In this document: piece by piece, positions 15,450 to 22,539 of the stretch
How the letters are laid out: each line of letters begins with the position of its first letter
Position numbering within the stretch: position 1 is the first letter of the stretch
Origin: VRUE01 sp036557525
GTDB taxonomy: Bacteria > Actinomycetota > Thermoleophilia > Solirubrobacterales > 70-9
Reading direction: 5' to 3'
Assembly (NCBI GenBank): GCA_036557525.1
Contig: DATBHH010000034.1
Location: 1-32,705, forward strand
DNA length: 32,705 nucleotides
The notes under the pieces: model-generated
Database searches by the model: none
What the model saw: only the letters and a program-made list of their open reading frames with translations
Told to the model about the DNA's origin: nothing
Program-made: the position numbers and the translations under genes

Positions 15450-17774
15450 GTGCGGATCGCCCTCGTCTCGCCATATTCCTGGTCCTACCAGGGAGGCGTG
15501 AACAGGCACGTTGAGGCACTCGCCGAGGAGTTTCTCGGCCGCGGTCATCACGTGCGCGTTCTCGCTCCCGTCGACCCCCCCGATCGGCTCAGCCGAGCGC
15601 TCCACCGTGCCTCGGCGGAAGCGATCGAGATCCCCGATTACCTGATTCCGCTCGGGCGGACGGTCGGGTTATCGGCCAACGGCGCGGTCTCCAACCTCTC
15701 GCCGTTCCCGGCCGGAGGGATCGCGGCGACCCGGCGCGAGCTGCGCCAGGGGGATTACGACGTCGTCCACATCCACGAGCCGCTGGTGCCGCTGATCGGC
15801 TGGAACGCCGCGCTCGGCACGGACACGCCGGTGGTCGGCACGTTCCACGCCTACTCGACCAAGCCGGTCCCCAACCACATCGCCTCGGCGCTCGGCGCGC
15901 GGCGGGTCTTCAACCGCCTCTCGGCACGGATCGCCGTCTCCGAGGCGGCCGCCTGGACCGGCAGGCGTTGGTTCGGGGGCCGCTACGAGATCGTCCCCAA
16001 CGGCGTCGACATCGATGCGGCTCCGCGCGGTTCGAAGCCGGCCGGCGAGGAGATGCGGGTCCTGTTCGTCGGCCGCCCGGAGGAGCGCAAGGGCCTGCCG
16101 ATCCTGCTCACCGCGTTCGGCGCCCTGACCGAGCACGTGCCGTGCCGGTTGACCGTGATCGGCGCCGAGCGCGACGACGTGCTCCGTTACCTGGCCGACC
16201 CGGAGACGATGGACCACGTCGACGTCCGCGGCCGCGTCTCCGGCGAGAGCCTCTGGCAGGAGCTCCACGACGCCGACGTCCTCTGCGCGCCCTCGCTCGC
16301 CGGCGAGAGCTTCGGGATGGTCCTGACCGAGGCGTTTGCCGCAGGAACGCCCGTGATCGCCTCCGCGATCGCCGGCTACGGCGACGTCGTCAGCGACGGC
16401 GTCGACGGGGTCCTCGTCCCGCCGGGCGACCCACAGCGGCTCGCGGAGGAGCTCCAGCGCGCCCACCACGAGCCCGAGCGGCTCGCGGCGATGGGGCGCG
16501 CTGCGCGCGAGAGCGCCAAGCGCTACGCCTGGCCGCGGGTCGCCGACCGGGTCACGCGCGTCTACGAGCGCGCGATCGAGGCGCCGGCCCCCGTCACCAG
16601 GTCCGAGCGGGCGGCGCACTGGGCCGGCTTGCGATCGGCCGATGGCGGCCCGCCGGCACCACCCCAGAGGCTTCCCTCTCCCGATCCGCCGATCGCGGCC
16701 AACGGCAGCCGCGGCCGCCGAATCGCGCGGCGGGCCGGCCTCGCCGTAGCCGGCGCGCTCGGCATCGGGCTGACCGCCCTCGCGGCGCAGAAGATCGGCG
16801 TCGACCGGGTCCTGGCGAGCATCGTCCGCTCGGACATCTCATGGGTGCTGATCGCCTGCGGCCTGATGTCGCTGTCTCTCTTCTTCCGCGCCGCGTCCTG
16901 GTACTGGATCGCCCGCGCCGCACTGCCGAACCGCTCGGTCCGCCGCCGCGACGTGACCTCGGCGACGATGATCGGCGTCCTGATGTCCGCGACCCTGCCG
17001 GCGCGCCTCGGCGAGCCGGCGCGGGCGATGACCCTCGCCCGCCGCACCGGCCGGATGCGGGAAACCTTCCCGGTCCTGCTCGGGACCCTCGTCTCGCAGA
17101 CGATGCTCAACGTCGTCGCGCTGCTCCTGCTCGGGGTGATCATCGTCTCGACGACCGACCTGTTCCACTCGGGCACCCAGAAGATCTTCGTCTTCAGCCT
17201 CGTCCCGGTGGCCGTCCTGCTGCTCGTCCTCCTGGCGCCGATACTGATGCGCCGCAACGGCAACGGCCGCTTGGCCCGCATCGCCGACGCCGCCCACCGG
17301 GCGCTGCTTCAGGTCCGGGCGGGATTGAGCGTCTTCCGCACGCCCCGCCGCGGCCTTGCGGCGGCCGGCGCCCAGTTCACGGCCTGGGCGATCCAGCTCA
17401 CCGCCTGCTGGGCGCTCTTCGCCGCCCTCGGCCTCGACCACATGGCCGGAATCGGGGCCGCCGCCGCGGTCCTCTTCGCCGTCAACGTGACCGCCGTCGT
17501 GCCGGCGACTCCCTCCAACATCGGCGTCTTCCAGCTCGCGGTCGTCAGCGTCCTCCACACCGGCTTCGGGATCGGCACCGCCGACGCGCTCGCCTACGGC
17601 GTGATCCTGCAGGCGGTCGAGATCGCGACCGCCGTCGCCCTCGGTCTGCCGGCGCTTGTCCGCGAGGGGATGACCTGGAGCGACCTGCGCGTCCAGGCGC
17701 TGTCAGCGGCGCCGGTTCGGCTCGAGTCGAAGCCCCGCCCGCGCACTCGCGAGCGCGAGGGCGTCCGGATCTAG
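15450..17774 (+). CDS. GT4 glycosyltransferase (PimA-like) fused to a UPF0104/LPG-synthase-type membrane domain
   Basis: A 774-residue fusion. Residues 1 to about 380 are a GT-B glycosyltransferase of family GT4: N-terminal RIALVSPYSWSYQGGVNRHV, DVVHIHEPL, VGTFHAYS, IVPNGVD, LFVGRPEERKG and the nucleotide-sugar ExxxxxxxE motif in ESFGMVLTEAFAAGTPVIAS. This resembles PimA, the phosphatidylinositol mannosyltransferase. After a Pro-rich linker, residues about 430-750 form seven to eight membrane helices with the UPF0104/LPG_synthase_TM signature LPARLGEPARA and VPATPSNIGVFQ. A lipid glycosylation enzyme joined to a lipid transport or flipping module is the natural inference. Its stop overlaps the convergent DUF559 stop (CTAG). 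Confidence 0.88.
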   Translation: MRIALVSPYSWSYQGGVNRHVEALAEEFLGRGHHVRVLAPVDPPDRLSRALHRASAEAIEIPDYLIPLGRTVGLSANGAVSNLSPFPAGGIAATRRELRQGDYDVVHIHEPLVPLIGWNAALGTDTPVVGTFHAYSTKPVPNHIASALGARRVFNRLSARIAVSEAAAWTGRRWFGGRYEIVPNGVDIDAAPRGSKPAGEEMRVLFVGRPEERKGLPILLTAFGALTEHVPCRLTVIGAERDDVLRYLADPETMDHVDVRGRVSGESLWQELHDADVLCAPSLAGESFGMVLTEAFAAGTPVIASAIAGYGDVVSDGVDGVLVPPGDPQRLAEELQRAHHEPERLAAMGRAARESAKRYAWPRVADRVTRVYERAIEAPAPVTRSERAAHWAGLRSADGGPPAPPQRLPSPDPPIAANGSRGRRIARRAGLAVAGALGIGLTALAAQKIGVDRVLASIVRSDISWVLIACGLMSLSLFFRAASWYWIARAALPNRSVRRRDVTSATMIGVLMSATLPARLGEPARAMTLARRTGRMRETFPVLLGTLVSQTMLNVVALLLLGVIIVSTTDLFHSGTQKIFVFSLVPVAVLLLVLLAPILMRRNGNGRLARIADAAHRALLQVRAGLSVFRTPRRGLAAAGAQFTAWAIQLTACWALFAALGLDHMAGIGAAAAVLFAVNVTAVVPATPSNIGVFQLAVVSVLHTGFGIGTADALAYGVILQAVEIATAVALGLPALVREGMTWSDLRVQALSAAPVRLESKPRPRTREREGVRI

Positions 17775-18250
17775 CCTTCGAGAATCCGGACGACCCTGGC
17801 CAGCAGCGCCTCGGGTTCGGCCGCAAGCTGGCCCCAGGTGACCCGGATCACTCTGTAGCCGGCCGCCGCGAGTTGTTGGTCTCGCCACCGGTCTCGGGCG
17901 AACGCCTGCGGCGTCCCGTGGGTCGCGGCGCCGTCGGTTTCGACGACGAGCGACTGCCGGCCCCAGAGGAAGTCGACCTCGATCCGGACCCCGCCCAGGT
18001 CGATCGTCACGTTCGAGCTGGGCAGAGGAAGGCCGCGTTCGACCAGCTGCGGCCAGAGCCGAGCCTCGAGCCTGCTGCGGAGGCTGGGCGGGTCCTCCTC
18101 GGTCGTCCGCCACGGCGCCAGAAGTTTGCGCAGCTGCGGAGCCCCGCGACGACGGCGACCGGAGAGAACCCGGTCGATCGCGCCGACGTCGAGCGACCGC
18201 TGAACCGCCGCCTCCTCCACCAGCCCGCGAAGCGTTCGCCCACCCATCAT
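17771..18250 (-). pseudogene. DUF559 half of a split AbiEi/DUF559 gene
   Basis: A 159-residue reading frame. Its C-terminal part (from about residue 75) is a DUF559 domain of the Vsr/PD-(D/E)XK-like nuclease fold: VRIEVDFLWGRQSLVVETDG, then HGTPQAFARDRWRDQQLAAAGYRVIRVTWGQL. The first 40 residues (TLRGLVEEAAVQRSLDVGAIDRVL) continue the linker normally found after the AbiEi-type N-terminal half encoded just upstream. In related actinobacterial genes these are one protein of roughly 290-310 residues. Here ATG 18250 overlaps the upstream TGA as ATGA. Either translation is re-initiated there, or the gene carries a one-base deletion in the G run next to the junction. Marked as pseudogene because a frameshift is the simpler reading. 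Confidence 0.65.
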
Positions 18251-18630
18251 CCCCCCAGGTCGACCAGCGTCCTGGCCACCGTCGTGCAGGGGATGCCATC
18301 GCGGGTCGTGACTTCTTCCGGCCCCGGGAGCGGCACCCGGTGCCAGCGGATGCCGTCGATTCCGCGGCCCCTCTCTCCCGGGCCGGTCAGGTGCGTCAGC
18401 GCGAGCGGCTTCTCACTCAATCCGAGCAGAACGGTGGCCGATCCGTGGGAGACCGCCGCTTCCGGGCCGCACGCCAGCGCCGCCGCCTGCATGAGGCCGA
18501 GATCGCCGATCGCCGGAAGGCCGACCGCGAACGTCCCGCGAAAGAGCTGGGTGAGGAAGCTCGTCTCCGTCGCGTACGTGATTTGCCCGTCGCTGAGTCC
18601 GAGCGCGCGGAGCTGGTCGCGCGAAACCAC
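18247..18630 (-). pseudogene. AbiEi-like winged-helix half of the split gene
   Basis: A 127-residue reading frame from GTG 18630: VVSRDQLRALGLSDGQI is the AbiEi_4-type winged helix, followed by LFRGTFAVG, ALACGPEAAVSHGSATVLLGL and GIPCTTVARTLVDL, all typical of the N-terminal part of AbiEi/DUF559 proteins. Homologous sequence continues upstream in frame (IGGLAARQHG, 18660-18631) but has no ATG, GTG or TTG; an AAGGAGG (18676-18670) lies 9 bases before an ATC at 18660, exactly where a start would be expected. The frame ends in TGA at 18249-18247 straight after a G6 run, where the next frame continues. A lost start and a frameshift both suggest decay. The family acts as antitoxin in AbiE systems, but no toxin gene is present here. 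Confidence 0.65.
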
Positions 18631-18673
18631 CCCGTGCTGGCGGGCCGCGAGGCCTCCGATCGCGGCAAACCTC

Positions 18674-18722
18674 CTTCCGGTGTGGGAAATGTCGGATATT
18701 TCGACATAAGTCCCACCGGAAG
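18674..18722. repeat. interrupted inverted repeat between metH and the AbiEi/DUF559 gene
   Basis: Outer arms CTTCCGGTG (18674-18682) and CACCGGAAG (18714-18722) pair perfectly, as do inner arms ATGTCG (18689-18694) and CGACAT (18702-18707) around a seven-base A/T-rich loop; GTGGGA (18682-18687) and TCCCAC (18711-18716) add pairing. It lies 64 bases past the metH stop and contains the AAGGAGG of the AbiEi-like gene at its edge. It could be the metH terminator, an operator for the winged-helix protein, or both. Confidence 0.6.
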
Positions 18723-18786
18723 CGCGATCGCCCCCAAGCGAGAACTGCCGCGCGGCGCAAGACCAGAGGCCGAGCCGCGGTGACGG

Positions 18787-21700
18787 TCAGGCCTCGACCG
18801 GCGTCTCCTCGGGCTCCGCGTCGGGCTCGGACTCGGGCGGCAGCTCGCCGCCCCGCTCGGTGCCGGCGATCAGCTCGTCGCCGGACCTGCCCTCGGGGAT
18901 GAAGCCGGACTTCATCCCGAAGTAGACCGCCTGGGGGTGGTGGGCGACGATCGCCACCGTCGACTGCTCCGGCATCACGGCGTAGCCGTCGGAGAGGGTC
19001 ATCCCGATCTGTTCGAGGTCGAGCAGGCGCCAGACCTTCTCGTGCTCGGACTGGTCCGGGCAGGCCGGGTAGCCCCACGAGTAGCGGCGGCCCTGGTCGA
19101 GGTCGATCCCGAGCTCGCGGCGTACCTCCGAGTGCAGCCACTCGGCGAGGCCCTCGGCCGACTGCACCCCGAGCCCGTGCACGTAGAGCTGCTCGGCGAA
19201 CTCGCCGTCGCGCTCGAGCCGCTCGATCAGCTCGGTCACCTCGGGCCCGACAGTCACGCCCTGGAGGGCGACGACGTCGCGCTCGCCGGAATCGATCGGG
19301 CGGAAGAAGTCGGCGAGGCAGATCCGGTCGTGCTTGGGCTGGCGCGGGAACACCAGCCGCTCGAGCTCGCGCTCGGGTTCCTCGGGGTCGAAGACGACGA
19401 GCTCGTTGCCGTCCGCGCTGCAGGGGAAGTAGCCGAGCCGGGCCCGCGGACGCAGGTAGTCCTGCTCGCGCCACATCCGCTCGAGCCGGTGCGAGAAGCC
19501 CTCCTCCTCCTCGGTTCCCTCGACCAGCTGCCGCCAGGCCTCGCCCTTGACCCCTTTGCCGCCCCAGTGGAGCTTGAACAGCACATGGCGGTCGAGGTAG
19601 GGGAAGACCTCGGCGAGGTCGACCGGAATCTCGCGAACGCCCAGGAACGGCGGGGTCGGGACCGGGTTGTCCGTGCGGGCGGTGGAACGGACCCTGTCGT
19701 CGGTCGTCGGCGGCCCGTCGTCGGCGACGACCGGCTTCTCGCGCAGCTGCTTCGCCTCCGCCCGGATCCGGTCGACGAGGGCGGCCCGCGCCTGCTCATC
19801 GACCAGCGCGTCCATCGTGTCGAGCCCCTGGAACGCGTCCTTGCAGTAGAAGACGCCCGGCTGGTAGACGTCGTCGGACTCCTTCCCATGCGGGTAGAGG
19901 GTGCGGCGGCCGAAGTCGCGGTTGATCGCGGCGCCGCCGATCAGGACCGGGAACGGGAGATTGCGCTGGTGCAGCTCCTGGACGCAGATCGGCATCTGCT
20001 TGGAGGTCGAGACGAGCAGCGCCGAGAGGCCGATCGCGTCGGCCTCGTTCTCGACCGCGGCCTCGATGATCGCGTCGACCGGTACCTGCTTGCCGAGGTC
20101 GATCACCGTGTAGCCGTTGTTGGTGAGGATCGTGTTGACCAGCGACTTGCCGATGTCGTGGACGTCGCCGAAGACGGTCGCGATCACGACCCTGCCCTTC
20201 GTGTGCCCCTCGATCCGGTCGAGGTAGTTCTCGAGCCGGGCGACGGCGCGCTTCATCACTTCGGCCGACTGCAGGACGAAGGGCAGGATCAGTTCGCCGG
20301 CGCCGAACTTGTCGCCGACCTCCTTCATCGCCGGCAGCAGGACCTCGTTGAGGGTCGGGACCGCTCCGATCTTGGAGACCGAGCGGTCGATCCACTCCTC
20401 GACGCCGTCCTTCTTGCGGCGCAGGATGTGCCAGTGGAGCGCCTCCTCGGGCTCCATCCCCTCGGTCGGGTCGCCCGCGTCCTCCTCGGTCTCCTCTCCC
20501 TTCGACTCGAAGTGGCCGATGAACCGCTCGAGCGCGTCGTCGCGCCGGTTTAAGACGAGGTCGTCGGTCAGCTCCCGCTCCTGCTCGGAGATCTCCGGGT
20601 AGGGGGTGATGTGGTTCGGGTTGACCATCGCCAGGTCGAGCCCGGCCTCGACGCAATGGTGGAGGAAGACCGAGTTGAGGACCGCCCGGGCCGGGGGGGA
20701 GACGCCGAACGAGACGTTGGAGACGCCGAGCGAGGTCTTCACCCCCGGGATCTCGGCCTTGATCCGGCGGATTCCCTCGATCGTCTCGATCGCAGATGGC
20801 TTCCACTCCTCGTCGCCCGTCGTCAGCGTGAAGGTGAGTGCGTCGAAGATCAGCGCCTCCGGGTCGAGCCCGTGCTCCTCACAGGCGATGTCACGGATTC
20901 GCTTCGCGATCTCGACCTTCCGCTCTGCCGTCTTCGCCATCCCGACCTCGTCGATCGTCAGCGCGATCAGGGCCGCGCCGTGGGCCTTCGCCAGCGGCGC
21001 GACGACGTTGGCCTTGTCGGGCCCGGCCTCGAGGTTGATCGAGTTGACGATCGCCCGCCCCGGGATCTGCTCGAGCGCGGCCCGGATCACCTCGGGCTCG
21101 GTCGAGTCGACCTGGATCGGCGCCGGCTGGGTCAGCGAGATCCGCTTGACCACCGCCTTCATCTGCTCGTCCTCGTCGGAGCGCTCGGTCAGGGCGACGC
21201 AGACGTCGAGCACGTGGGCGCCGCCTTCGACCTGGTCTTCGGCGACCTGGACGAGGGCGTCGTAGTCCTCGGCGAGCAGCAGTTCCTTGGCCCGTTTCGA
21301 GCCCTGCGAGTTGACCCGCTCGCCGACCAGGGTCGGGCGCGGCTCCTGAACCAGCGGGGTCGAGGTCATCATCGAGGAGACCTGCGGCGGGCCGGCCGCG
21401 GGGCGCTCGCCGGGCACCCGCCCGGCGACCCGCTCGCGGATCGCGCGGATGTGGTCCGGGGTCGTCCCGCAGCAGCCGCCGACGATCCCGACGTCGTAGC
21501 GCTCGACGAACTCGCCAAGCGTCGCCGCGAGCGGCTCCGGCTCTTCGGGGAAGATCGTCTCGCCGTCGGGGCCCTGCAGGGGCAGCCCGGCGTTCGGGAT
21601 GCAGTGCACCGGGACCGGGCTGTTCTCGCCGAGGAATCGGATCGCGTCGCGCATGTCCTCGGGGCCGGTCGAGCAGTTGAGCCCGATCACGTCGACGTCG

Positions 21701-22347
21701 AGCGCCGAGAGCGTCGTCAGGACGGCCTGAATGTCGGTGCCGAGCAGCATCTTGCCTCCCTGGGGCAGCAGCGAGACGCTGGTCTGGATCGGCAGCCTCC
21801 GGCCGGTCGCCGCGAACGCCTCGCGGGCGCCGAACACCGCCGCCTTGACCTCGAGGATGTCCTGCGCGGTCTCGATGATGATCAGGTCGGCGCCGCCTTC
21901 GACCAGGCCGCGGGCCTGCTCGGCGAAGACCTCGACCAGCTTGGCGAAGGAGATGTCGCCGAGGGTCGGGTCGTCGGAGGCCGGCAGGAACCCGGTCGGA
22001 CCGATCGAGCCGGCTACGAATCGCTCCTCGCCGGCGGCCCGGCGGGCGATCTGCGCCGCCTTGGTGTTGATCTCGAGCGTCTGCTCGCCGAGTCCCCACT
22101 CGTCGAGCTTCAGCCGCGACCCCTGGAAGGTGTCGGTCTCGACGACCTCGGCGCCCGCCGCGAGCATCGAGTCGTGAACGCCCTCGATCACGTCCGGCCG
22201 GTTCAGCACCAGGGCCTCGTGGCAGCGGCCGAGCAGGCCACCGTAGTCCTCCTGGGAGAGGTCGAACTGCTCCAGGGTCGCGCCCATGCCGCCGTCGAAG
22301 ACGACGACCCGCTCCCGGGTTGCGGCTAGGTAGTCACGATCTGGCAT
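18787..22347 (-). CDS. metH: cobalamin-dependent methionine synthase
   Basis: A 1186-residue, full-length MetH that transfers a methyl group from 5-methyltetrahydrofolate via cobalamin to homocysteine. All four modules are present: the homocysteine domain with zinc ligands C225 (LNCSTG) and C292/C293 (GGCCGTT); the pterin-binding domain (about 335-600, VGERVNSQGSKRAKELL and VDSTEP); the B12 domain with DVHDIG, whose His730 is the lower cobalt ligand; and the C-terminal reactivation domain that binds AdoMet (GYPACPDQSEHEKVW and YAVMPEQSTVA). ATG 22347 is the first start after an in-frame TGA. The ribosome binding site GGAGG (22367-22363) lies unusually far upstream (15 bases) and is part of the SAM riboswitch stem. 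The gene appears monocistronic with its own promoter. Confidence 0.97.
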   Translation of the reverse strand: MPDRDYLAATRERVVVFDGGMGATLEQFDLSQEDYGGLLGRCHEALVLNRPDVIEGVHDSMLAAGAEVVETDTFQGSRLKLDEWGLGEQTLEINTKAAQIARRAAGEERFVAGSIGPTGFLPASDDPTLGDISFAKLVEVFAEQARGLVEGGADLIIIETAQDILEVKAAVFGAREAFAATGRRLPIQTSVSLLPQGGKMLLGTDIQAVLTTLSALDVDVIGLNCSTGPEDMRDAIRFLGENSPVPVHCIPNAGLPLQGPDGETIFPEEPEPLAATLGEFVERYDVGIVGGCCGTTPDHIRAIRERVAGRVPGERPAAGPPQVSSMMTSTPLVQEPRPTLVGERVNSQGSKRAKELLLAEDYDALVQVAEDQVEGGAHVLDVCVALTERSDEDEQMKAVVKRISLTQPAPIQVDSTEPEVIRAALEQIPGRAIVNSINLEAGPDKANVVAPLAKAHGAALIALTIDEVGMAKTAERKVEIAKRIRDIACEEHGLDPEALIFDALTFTLTTGDEEWKPSAIETIEGIRRIKAEIPGVKTSLGVSNVSFGVSPPARAVLNSVFLHHCVEAGLDLAMVNPNHITPYPEISEQERELTDDLVLNRRDDALERFIGHFESKGEETEEDAGDPTEGMEPEEALHWHILRRKKDGVEEWIDRSVSKIGAVPTLNEVLLPAMKEVGDKFGAGELILPFVLQSAEVMKRAVARLENYLDRIEGHTKGRVVIATVFGDVHDIGKSLVNTILTNNGYTVIDLGKQVPVDAIIEAAVENEADAIGLSALLVSTSKQMPICVQELHQRNLPFPVLIGGAAINRDFGRRTLYPHGKESDDVYQPGVFYCKDAFQGLDTMDALVDEQARAALVDRIRAEAKQLREKPVVADDGPPTTDDRVRSTARTDNPVPTPPFLGVREIPVDLAEVFPYLDRHVLFKLHWGGKGVKGEAWRQLVEGTEEEEGFSHRLERMWREQDYLRPRARLGYFPCSADGNELVVFDPEEPERELERLVFPRQPKHDRICLADFFRPIDSGERDVVALQGVTVGPEVTELIERLERDGEFAEQLYVHGLGVQSAEGLAEWLHSEVRRELGIDLDQGRRYSWGYPACPDQSEHEKVWRLLDLEQIGMTLSDGYAVMPEQSTVAIVAHHPQAVYFGMKSGFIPEGRSGDELIAGTERGGELPPESEPDAEPEETPVEA

Positions 22348-22365
22348 CTGTCGGGAAGTTCACCT

Positions 22366-22460
22366 CCATCGCCCCCGGCGTTAGCACCTCACCTCGATCC
22401 GGAGATCTCGGCCGGTTGCTGCGGCGTCTGCGGGCCGGGCCCCTCGACCGCTCTCGATGG
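22366..22460 (-). promoter_or_regulatory. SAM riboswitch (SAM-I clan, S-box type) controlling metH
   Basis: Read on the minus strand, this 95-base element has the conserved S-box core in order: P1 5' strand CCATCG (22460-22455); AGAGCGGTCGAGGGG, matching the consensus AGAGxGGxGGAGGGA; GGCCCG..GACGCC with GCAACC (the kink and GCAACC block); a P3-like GATC hairpin; AGGTGCTAACGCC, matching GGUGCUAAUUCC; and P1 3' strand CGATGG (22371-22366). P4, normally between the GGUGCUAA block and P1, is reduced to GCCGGGGGC, as in compact SAM-I/IV variants. The Shine-Dalgarno GGAGG overlaps the last two bases of P1, so SAM binding should hide it and reduce MetH synthesis. Feedback by SAM fits methionine metabolism. 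Confidence 0.82.
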
Positions 22461-22469
22461 ACTGATCGA

Positions 22470-22475
22470 AGGGTA
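22470..22475 (-). promoter_or_regulatory. -10 box TACCCT of the metH promoter
   Basis: On the minus strand TACCCT sits 9 bases before the first base of riboswitch stem P1 (22460). With the usual 6-9 base spacing, transcription starts at about 22463-22461, so the RNA begins almost exactly with the aptamer. A TTGATG inside the adjacent palindrome is 20 bases further up, a long spacer for a -35 box. Confidence 0.6.
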
Positions 22476-22489
22476 GCGGACGGTCGCTC

Positions 22490-22538
22490 ACAAACCATCA
22501 AGTTTTCCATCCATGAGATGGAAAACTTGATGGTTTGT
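22490..22538. terminator. 22-bp perfect palindrome after the aldehyde dehydrogenase gene
   Basis: Arms 22490-22511 and 22517-22538 are perfect reverse complements around a five-base CATGA loop. The palindrome begins at the base before the aldehyde dehydrogenase stop codon's last position plus one (22539), so on the minus strand it directly follows that gene and probably ends its transcript. It lacks a T tract and is A/T-rich (AAACC, AGTTTT), unlike everything around it. Each arm contains CCATC twice, and CCATCG is also the first strand of the metH riboswitch. It reaches to within 15 bases of the metH -10 box. Confidence 0.75.
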
Positions 22539-22539
22539 C

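Noticed and set aside
12903..15605. A 900-codon minus-strand open frame covering the membrane protein gene and hemQ
   Set aside because: Repetitive Arg/Gly/Asp composition, no domain, and it overlaps two convincing genes.
18247..18676. Active AbiE toxin-antitoxin system
   Set aside because: No AbiEii nucleotidyltransferase gene is adjacent; the C-terminal partner is a DUF559 domain and the gene seems frameshifted and without a start codon.
20611..22329. A 572-codon open frame opposite metH
   Set aside because: MetH is certain in the other strand with all catalytic residues; this frame has no recognisable domain.
22490..22538. CRISPR repeat or tRNA-like element at the palindrome
   Set aside because: Only one copy with no spacers, and no acceptor, anticodon or T-arm pattern.
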